Both the position numbers and the translations under genes were made by a program. Below the pieces are notes generated by a model that saw only the letters and a list, made by a program, of their open reading frames with translations, was not told where the DNA came from and ran no database searches. 23,873 bases of DNA, taken from positions 12,717 through 36,589 of the forward strand of contig KN883708.1 in assembly GCA_000934455.1 (NCBI GenBank), read 5' to 3'. Below are positions 15,692-23,873 of the stretch, piece by piece (the stretch's first letter is position 1; each line of letters opens with the position of its first letter). The DNA comes from Apostichopus parvimensis (lineage: Eukaryota > Echinodermata > Holothuroidea > Aspidochirotida > Stichopodidae).

Positions 15692-15920
15692 CGAGTACTC
15701 GTAGTAAGTCCGGCCCGTACAAGGACTCATATTAACTGCCAGATCTTGTACTCCTCCCTCTTGGATTTGTACTCACATTCGGCAGCATTTTTAGAAATCT
15801 AGTAGATATGTTATTGTAAGTTTCATTAGGTCTACTCGTACTCAAACCATATACTTGTACTCATTACAATCGGAATTGTATATACTTGTACGAGATACCC
15901 GTACTCATACTGCTGTACGT
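15692..15920. repeat. Clustered TTGTACTC / CGTACTC motifs
   Basis: At least seven occurrences of GTACTC in about 225 bases, often as TTGTACTC, ACTCGTACTC or CCCGTACTCAT. The cluster starts with the perfect palindrome CGAGTACTCG (15692-15701). Spacing is irregular, so this is either a decayed short tandem repeat or a motif cluster. Confidence 0.55.
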
Positions 15921-16300
15921 AGTATTTGAAGTCTGGTTCTATACACTAACCTATTGAGCCTGTGTATTTCAACCCGGCTTGTAAAATTACACTTTAAAGA
16001 ATAGCAAAACAGAACGAATAAAGAAAGGTTAGTCATTTGGCTATGACTTTAAGAGATATACTTGTTGTATGGTATATTAGCGATGCGTAGTAAGGATTCG
16101 CGTGCTGCGTTCATCCATGCATGTTTATTACAGTGTAAGGCCTCTATATAGTTTTGTATGATCTAGGTATAAAACCAGCCTGTCGTTATGGTAGAACAAT
16201 ACAGGCCTAATAACTTGAGTCAACCTGAAGTTGCGTATATCAGAACGTCCTAGTGTACCTCAAAAACAGACTGCACATGTGTAGACCAAACAGAGTGGTG

Positions 16301-16677
16301 CAGTGGCGGAGCTAGGAGTTTTGGTCAAGGGGGGCGAGAATGGTCTGTAGGGGTGCTTTCGATACTATCTTAGCGGAGCGCCACCACGGGTTGTCGCGGA
16401 GCGTACAGACATTTTTTGAGTAAAGATACTTCCTAGATCGCCGGAAATGACCCTTTCCTGGCCTTGCTAATTTGCAGATAAACGAAGAATATAGGTGTCA
16501 TCGCCAACAAAATGTGACAAATGTCAATAGGTAGATGAGAGCGCAATAAAAAAGTAAATAATCGCGAATAAGTAAAAAGTGGTAAAAAGCTGGGAAGGGC
16601 GCCAGCAGTACATTTGAGTCCGTCAGGGGGGGGGGGTGGGGACATCCACCCCTGACTGTATGGACGCTCCGCCACTG
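16301..16677 (+). mobile_element. Non-autonomous hAT-type miniature element (copy C)
   Basis: A 377-bp element with perfect 12-bp terminal inverted repeats (CAGTGGCGGAGC at 16301-16312, complement GCTCCGCCACTG at 16666-16677). It is flanked by a perfect 8-bp duplication GAGTGGTG (16293-16300 and 16678-16685). The left two thirds follow the same plan as copies A and B (AGCGCCACCACGG, CGCCGGAAATGACCC, CCTGGCCTTGCTAATTTGCA), while the right third differs and carries a poly-G run at about 16626-16636. No transposase is encoded; the frames crossing it are chance. Confidence 0.92.
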
Positions 16678-16685
16678 GAGTGGTG

Positions 16686-19600
16686 ACACCGTGCTGGAGA
16701 GGGCCGAAAGTTACTGAGAATTCATAAGTGGGTGGGGAGGGGGATGAAAGAGGGGTCTTTTGTACCAGTACCAGGGGCGTAAAGAAGGTATTTCTGATAA
16801 CCCTTACAAGAGTTGCAAAGACGTGGCCTAGGGTTCCTAACAATGATACGGAAAGACTAAACTTGTGCTAGCGCAACGTACTTAGTGAGAACATAACACA
16901 AGAGAACAAGGAAGTGGCTTCTTTCTCAACTTAACAAGAAAACAGAAAATTCGATCACGAAGGGATAATCCTGTAGAAGCATACGCAGAACTATAACGCA
17001 TAGTGACGAAACATTACGTCACTGTACATAATAAAGCGATGCAGGCATAATTGTGCTGGGGATTGTAGGGTCGACAAGTAGATAGAGCTCCCTGAGCTGG
17101 GGTGGGGGGGGGGGTCCAGGTTACCCAGGACGCCCTGGTATTGATCTTCACGAACATATGTACATATCAGAGAGAGAGGGAAGGGGGGGGGGGTGAATTA
17201 CTCTGAAATTCCCAGCTGATCAGTATTAAAGGATTGCCTGAATGTGTATGAATTCCAAAATCGTGACCAATAATCAAATGCCAGTCTCAGGGACCGTAAC
17301 TAGGCGACCTAGACGTTAACCAGCTGTTACGTACAATTCTATATAGGCAAATAGTTATAACTATTTGGGTGAATACAACACTAATTAGCTAATTTTAGTA
17401 CGTATAAATATACCAGTCAAGTATACTTAACGACATGATTCTGAGACCAGAATAAAATTTCATTTCTAAGAAGCAAAAAGAGCAAAAACAATACTGCTGG
17501 AAGAGAGCTTCATACACAATAGTAATGAGAAGTCTTTCTATTGACCAGCTGACCATTGTTATACTGACCAGCTGACCATTGTTATAATCAAACTTAGATC
17601 CGATTAAAATGTCACGTCATCTTAAAGAAATGCCAAACCAGGTCCTTATAGGTACTTCGATTGTTGTCATTGTCATGTTCAATAGAAATCAATGACCATG
17701 CAATCTTTTTATAATGACGTCACCAGTTTCCAGAGTAAAGGACAACTATATCAGAGGATGAAAGTTCATTAGGGAGAGAATAAAGCCCTTTTTTTAGCCT
17801 TTGGTTGTCAATTTCCAGAGATTTTGCAAAACTCATTAACTATTCTTTACTTACATTAAGGTTACAATTGATAAACCCATGGCGTCTTTCTATATATACA
17901 TGCATGTTATACATAATGAAGTCCAATTAGCGACTTGTTAATTATTCTTTTCAAATCGATACTATTCATCGGAAATGACCAATCGGAAATTGAAATAAAT
18001 GTTTTTAATGTCTCTTCAAATACTCGAGATTAAACTTGACTGGTCATATACTTAGATAAGTTTCATTATAGGATTCTAAACCTAAATCACATAGAAACTT
18101 GACCAACACCAAATGCCAAAAAAATTGTCCAAAAAGAAACTTTCTTAAGCTAGATATGAATAAAGATATAAAATATGAATGTAATAATGCTGCAATATGA
18201 TGGGTGTCTATTTTCGTCATAATGTTAAACACACAGTGGTGCATGAAGCATGAAACGATGTTACGAATTCATGCGTTCTCACTTTTTGGCTATATAAAAC
18301 AATCAAATTGGTACAGAGTTTATTTGATATACGGCGCATGCGTAAATCAAGAGCAGATCTACGCGTATGCCACATTAGTTAAACATAAGCATGTATAAGT
18401 AAACATTTTTTAGGATTCCTTCGATCATTTATCATTCATGTAATTTAATGTTGTTTACTTTAATTAAGAGGCATGACATGCACATATCTTTATTATAAAC
18501 GGTATACGAGCAAGGAAAACTGCCGTATAGTTTATAACAATGTAATGCCATTGTGTAACTTGCGATTGAAACCTGTTCCTTTGACTATACGTCTTCTACA
18601 TAAACTCGTGCAGACAGCCATGCAAGTTTGACAAACAATATTACCTTCTTTCATTTATTCATTTGATATTTCATTTGACTTTTATCATTTACTTCTTTTT
18701 TTTTTGTCGTCAACTTATCAATTGTAAAATGAAACGACCTACATTCTAGATGAGAAAAAATATTATGTTTTTGGAAATTTTTATTAAAGGTTGGATTTAT
18801 AGGGTATTGGTACATAATAACAGCCAGTTCGGTGTACGTATATACCGAAAGAGTTTCTTACATATAAACAGTGCATATAGTAATGATTATTACAGCAAGA
18901 GTTATTTTGTTGTATGTAATATATGATGAATACCAATGTACATATAGTAAATGATAAGATAAATCAATATTTATTACAAATATATTCCAACCAGAAGTGT
19001 TAAATCCTCCACGCTATAAACCTGCCCCACCTGTTATGAGCTATTATTCGTCAACCTCGTTCGTCCTTGGGGCTAACAAGAATTAAATTGGAAATATATT
19101 TATCGCATCACCGTGGTATGGATTCGAGTTGGTTTTATTCTGTGAAAAAAAGGTGTAGCTTTTCCCGGTCATGTGGTCTTTATAAGTTGCTGCCGTAAAC
19201 TATAGAAAAAATCTGTGGGTACTTTATATATATTTAATATAACAGTATATAGAGACATGTGTTTATTTTGTGGGTGTATGGACTGCCCATTTCTGGCAGT
19301 TGCGTCATCTTAATAGAGAGGGTAAAATAAAGGTCAAAATCGAAAGAATATCAGAGCATGGACGAACTTTTTGGAGATAAATCCAATTTTAAGGTGCCAG
19401 TACTGGCACAATAAACATTCCTTTTTTAAAAGTTTCAATTGCGCGTGCGCACGACACACGTCAACTAGAGTATAAGCTCCTAACTCGTGTTTTAGATATC
19501 TTTGATAGGAGCAAAAAAGAAACTTTTGTCATATAAGGGATTCGAATCGTTGGGATAAAAGTTCCCGCTAAGAAAGCGCTACATGCTCTTCTTGATTGAT

Positions 19601-20496
19601 TGATTTTTTATTTATTTAATTTTATTTTGAATAATTTCCCAGCCAGTTGATCGTTCCTAATTTAATTACTCTCTTCGGCTTTTTCTCTCTAAAAAAAAAC
19701 GGATCACAACAGTCTGTGTGTATTCGCTTTTGACTGTACATAGAAGTTAGATCTGTTAAAACTAGAGAAGTTTCCTCTCAGATAGTAAGTCGCGTATATT
19801 CCACATTTTCGCGTCTTTTCAGAGCAACTGTGTGTGTGTGAAAGATATAATTAAAACATGTCTCACAAAAAGTAACAAAATATGATGGGTTGTTTGATAT
19901 AGAGACTTGTATCACATAATTTATTGTCCCCGAAGACCCCCTACATATTATTCGCATTAAAAACAATTTCAAAAAAAAAACACCTGATAGTCACATTTCT
20001 TTCGTGATGTTTTTCTATCCACCTAACTTAGTCGTCGTAGAATTAAAATTTGACGCCGCACCTATGAAATCCTGCGCACGTAACTTTTAATCGGTGATGG
20101 AATTGAGTTCGCTTCTCCTTTAAAAGTTGTATGCAGCCGTTGTCTTGTGCTCAACACTGCCATATTAGCCATGGCCTATAAGATACGCATAATAGCCTGT
20201 ACATTGTGTTTCTATACTGTGGTTGCGTAATATGACATCAATAAGAGTCTCTGTATTACCTGCTTACTAAGTTACGGTGTGAGCTTTCTAACAAATGAAG
20301 GATTGTATACAGACAAGTATCGTTCAAAGGTTTCCAATACAAAAGTGTTATCGAAAGCTTTGGTATATTTGTTTAGCAAATGGCATAGTTACGCAGCACT
20401 CGAAAGCTTACTTTATATGAGTTCGGTGCATACACATATTAGAAAACTATAGAGTGTACATGAACACATTATTAGGCTATAAACGGCAGTCTATAC
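16686..20496. other. Long stretch without a recognised gene
   Basis: Holds poly-G runs near 17103-17115 and 17186-17194, the 23-bp tandem repeat at 17542-17586, and AT-rich unique sequence. NRF1-like words GCGCATGCG (18334-18342) and TGCGCGTGCGCA (19440-19451) stand out against the AT-rich background. A CCAGGGGCGTA word at 16771-16781 resembles a hAT end, but no partner end was found. Open frames here are all short and match no family I know. Confidence 0.5.
17542..17586 (+). repeat. 23-bp tandem duplication
   Basis: TGACCAGCTGACCATTGTTA followed by TAC, present twice in succession (17542-17564, 17565-17586). Each unit has an internal TGACCA..TGACCA repeat. Confidence 0.95.
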
Positions 20497-20850
20497 CAGG
20501 GGTGCATGGGCAACCTTTTTGAATGAACGGGCCAGATATAAGGAGTGAAAAATTGACTGGTCCGCACCTAACCAACAACCTTTGATTCCGGAACTTTCAA
20601 ACAATCGGTGTGTGTACTTATAATCTGTTTTCTCAAAAACATAATGTCAGTACAGTACAATTGATAATTAATGGGGATAATAGGCCTACCAGACAGCATC
20701 ATTAGTGCCGATAAATTCTCAGTAGCTAGCTCGTTTTTGTGATGATGTGAAATAGATTGATTTTTTTCTTTTTCTTGATACATCTCACGGGAAGCAAAAA
20801 ATCACTGGCGTGCCACATGTTGCCAGCGGGTCGTAGGTTGCCCACCCCAG
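20497..20850 (+). mobile_element. Second-family hAT-type non-autonomous element
   Basis: A 354-bp element starting CAGGGGTGCATGGGCAACCT and ending AGGTTGCCCACCCCAG, so the ends are inverted repeats broken only by a CAT insertion and one mismatch. It is flanked by GTCTATAC (20489-20496) and GTCTATAA (20851-20858), a 7/8 match to an 8-bp target duplication. The CAGGGGTGGGCAACCT end type is common in hAT/Charlie-like elements. It shares no sequence plan with the elements at 2992, 14074 and 16301. It encodes no transposase. Confidence 0.85.
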
Positions 20851-21057
20851 GTCTATAAACATCTGTTTATAGGTGATGCGCATACTAGATTACTGTTTCC
20901 GTTTTATCAAATTGCGGATACCTATTCACCAAATGGATGTTTTGAAAGGACGTTTCTTCTTAGAACAGTTGCATTTATGCTATAAAACCACTGAAATTCC
21001 CAGAAACCTGCCGTACATTCTGTAGACTACCATTAGGATTATAGGGCATTTGAGAAT

Positions 21058-21366
21058 GTGGTGGCCAATTGGCTAACTTAGGCGTCGGACTCGTGATCCA
21101 AGGATTACTGGTACGATTCATGCCTAGTCCATCACGTTGTGTCCTTGGGCAAGATGCTTTATCTCAATTGCTTCTCTCCACCCAGGGGTTAAATGGGTAC
21201 CTGTGAGGTAACTTGTCATTGGGCGCAGTATATAACTGCTGCCGACTGGAGGGATTGTCTCCGGGACATGTTATCATTGACCAGGGGTAATATAACGTCT
21301 GTTAAGCGCTTTGAGATCTATCGCTGGTATAAAGCGCTATATAAAAAGCAAATATTATTTATTACG
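21058..21366 (+). mobile_element. tRNA-derived SINE
   Basis: The 5' part is tRNA-like: an A-box TGGCTAACTTAGG (21070-21082), an anticodon-arm-like TCGGACTCGTGATCCAA, and a B-box GGTACGATTCATGCC (21110-21124) for RNA polymerase III. A central block contains CCTTGGGCAAGATGCTTTAT, a widely shared SINE word. The 3' tail AAGCGCTATATAAAAAGCAA then TATTATTTATTA is of the type borrowed from a partner LINE. No clear target duplication is visible. The tRNA-like part is too altered to be a working tRNA. The open frame through it is a by-product. Confidence 0.88.
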
Positions 21367-23873
21367 ATTTATGTATATTAAGTGTGTTGATAAAATGGGT
21401 TGCCTACCGTATAACTCAGTGGATAGGCTACAATCATGCTGTATGAAGAGCTTATTGTGTATGTGGTGGATTCACATACCATAGACTGGGTGACGTAGAG
21501 TGGTGGGGCAGGGCTGACGCAAGGCGCTTACCGAATATAACAGACTAGAAACAAATTATACTTCGTGTCAGTGGCCCCTCTTTCGACCCCATACTCCACC
21601 TTAGTTCCTATAATAAACGAATGCTTCCTGAGAATACTTCTTGTAATTTCCTTCTTCTATATATGCAAATACTATAGGTCTCTCAAATAACAGTCTTGCC
21701 ACTAAAATGATCTTTTCTTAAAGCTATTAGCCTTCATAAAATCTAAAACGACTATATTTTAACCCCCCCCCCCTCAAAAAAATGAAAATATCATCCATAA
21801 CACGGTGATACTGGAAATATTTATATAGTTCAGCCACTATATAGCAAACAATTATTTTTTATTGCAACAGCGTTTTATCATCTTCAAAGTGCAAATAATA
21901 AGCCATTACGATGTTTGTCTCGCTTGCATTCACATCCATCAGTTTACGGTCGTTGGCGAATTATACCATGATTATACTGAGTCTGACAGATATGAAAACA
22001 CTTGAGCTTTACGAGTTAATAGTTTTATATACTCCTATTACTGTATAAATAAAACAGATAAACCACACCTTTACTGTTACACACAGAGAGTTATTCATGT
22101 ATTCAAAATTTAATGTTTACACAACACTTTAAGATCGATTTGCTATAGCCTTTACACGTTCGAATGATAACGTAGTGGAATTTTTTTCTTCTTTGTCGTC
22201 TGCTCTATCATAATGCCATGCCAATTATTAAACATTACAATTTTGTAATTAATGATTGATAAACATTAGTGCTTAGATCGTCTTACGAAGAAGTAACAAC
22301 CATGCTTGCAGATGGAAACGATAACGAGGACATTAGGAAAGCAAATATAAAATAATACTGAAATGTTTGTAGGTTAATTTCTGGCCTAGTGTTATAGATT
22401 TGTACAATCGACCACGTTAGTTTCTCTGAGAGCTGTCTTCATCGATGATGGACATCGCTGATGACGTCAGACTGATTGACTAGTCTAATATGTTCAATAT
22501 CAGAGAAAACAACATAATCAATGTGACGTAATGTTTCAGCCGATCTCCTATACTTCATATACTTTCATGAAGAAAATATTTTAAATTTCTTGTAAATATC
22601 AAAGGTCAGCAAAATTCAACATGATCTAAAACGATGAAAGGTCAATATCTATCGAAAGATAATATACGTCACGCTTTTGATATAATTTCCTATATATCAC
22701 TATGACATTTCTTTGCAAAACTAACACGGTAATTGCCCATAGATGCCTTGACACTAAAATATATATGTTATCATGCATGAGCCTGTTATGCAAAAAAAGG
22801 CTAACCTTTCTGTTAGGCTTACTTTTTGATTTGATTGTGTTATTGCAATGTTTTATTTCTGTCCCTACAGATTTTTCATCGACGAAAGCTAGAATAGAAT
22901 ATAATAAAGATGGGGTTTGCATTGGTCGCAAAGTCACTTCTTATGCTCTTTAACTGCATATTCTTTGTAAGTATTCTTCTCTCTTCTCTTTGGGGGGGGG
23001 GGGGGGTTAATTCACATTTTGTTTTTGGTTTATTATTTACGTTTTGTTTTTGGGAAATATACATTTGTGAGACTTATACAATCTTTTAAATCGTGGTTCA
23101 ATCGGCGGCCAACGTGCATCACATTAAACAATCATTCGAAGTTTCACCACATGGTTGCCTGCCGAACTGTATTTGATTAATAGAACTAATTCATACAGTA
23201 TAATGCATACCTGTGTTTGGTTTATACTAAACAACGGACAGCTATAGAGGCATATTACGTCACCACTATTGACAAAAAATAAAATGTGTGAAAATATATT
23301 CTGTCAGCTGTTGATGAGGTATTTTTATCGATTTTCTTTTATTACACATTCATTCCTACTATAGGTTCAAAATGTACAATAATTAGTCAATATTCCCTCC
23401 ATCGCAGTGCAAAACCACGATGTATATATGTGTAAACTATCGATTATTCTTGATAGGGTACATTGCTTGTTTTGCTCTTCGGGGGGGGGGGGAGGGGGGA
23501 GTAAGAATCTTCTAGTAGCTATAGCTAAGTACTTAACAAAGTTCTCTGAAAAATAAAGGTTAAAACCACACCCTATTATGATTTCTGTACCGCGCGCGCG
23601 AAGTTATGAATATTTCAGTTTTTATCATAAATTGCAAATGCATCCAACCAGAGCGAAATTAATGTGTTATCAGGGCTATTGAACTTAAACTGTCTTGTGT
23701 TTCGCTATATTCTTCTAAGAGTTGTATCCACGAAAAAAGTCTTTCTCATAAGCCTAAACTTTGCTAATGGCGATACGAACTAAACCACTGTCAGGCGCGC
23801 CGGGACCCAAGGAAGCCCCGTCATGCGATAGCTAGCTCCGTGTGAAGAATATTTGCTATATATAAAGAAATAA
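21367..23873. other. Right-end intergenic sequence, no gene recognised
   Basis: Mostly AT-rich. Homopolymers include poly-C at about 21763-21773, poly-G at about 22992-23006 and about 23481-23490. A strong 3' splice-site-like tract TTTATTTCTGTCCCTACAG ends at 22870, with an open frame to TAA at 22951-22953. The isolated 27-codon tail matches nothing I know. A CGCGCGCGCG run occurs near 23592. Confidence 0.5.

Noticed and set aside
16433-16843. Minus-strand open frame of 136 codons
   Set aside because: It spans hAT copy C and its poly-G run, starts outside the element and has no domain resemblance.
21070-21124. Candidate functional tRNA gene
   Set aside because: A- and B-box words are present, but the acceptor stem does not close and the sequence continues into a SINE body and tail.
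1-23873. CRISPR arrays, phage or bacterial operon features
   Set aside because: The tandem repeats lack unique spacers of constant length, and the window is clearly animal genomic DNA.

Overview
This is a window of animal nuclear DNA. It is AT-rich, dominated by introns and intergenic sequence, full of small transposon remnants and tandem repeats, and has one 560-base assembly gap. Nothing looks bacterial: there are no dense ORFs, and the one convincing gene is split by introns with GT..AG ends. The repeat style (tRNA-derived SINE, short hAT-type elements, minisatellites, poly-G/poly-C runs) and the divergence of the gene from the human protein suggest a marine invertebrate deuterostome, perhaps an echinoderm. 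That taxonomic guess is an inference and is not proven by the window.

The one gene I can identify lies on the minus strand between 9746 and 6619. Four coding exons join in frame (120 + 86 + 126 + 227 nt) and encode the first 186 residues of a GNPTAB orthologue. GNPTAB is the alpha/beta precursor of the Golgi UDP-GlcNAc:lysosomal-enzyme N-acetylglucosamine-1-phosphotransferase, which makes the mannose-6-phosphate tag on lysosomal hydrolases. The window holds the cytosolic tail, the membrane anchor and Stealth conserved region 1 ([12 protein letters not shown]). The rest of the catalytic domain was not found. It should lie left of 6619, most likely beyond the left edge, so bases 1-6618 are read as mostly intron 4.

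Layout. 1-1220: six scattered copies of a 14-bp motif. 1334-1653: a foldback inverted repeat. 2992-3278: a hAT-type miniature element with a perfect 8-bp target duplication. 4326-5350: a strongly strand-asymmetric block with a GGTGTTGGAAGGATGG minisatellite. 6308-6399: an interspersed repeat. 6619-9746: GNPTAB exons 4 to 1, whose introns carry a minisatellite and a small composite element. 9747-10060: probable 5' UTR/promoter. 11701-12310: a 22-bp tandem repeat running into the gap. 13409-14328: a nest of direct and inverted repeats, including copies inverted relative to those at 2992 and 6308. 15692-15920: clustered GTACTC motifs. 16301-16677: a second hAT-type element with a perfect 8-bp duplication. 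20497-20850: a third, different hAT-type element. 21058-21366: a tRNA-derived SINE. From 10060 to the right end I recognise no protein-coding gene and no functional RNA gene.

I do not see a convincing undescribed biological system. The most useful observations are the conserved GNPTAB 5' end, the dated transposon insertions, the inverted repeat pairs that flank the gene, and several unclassified repeat structures.
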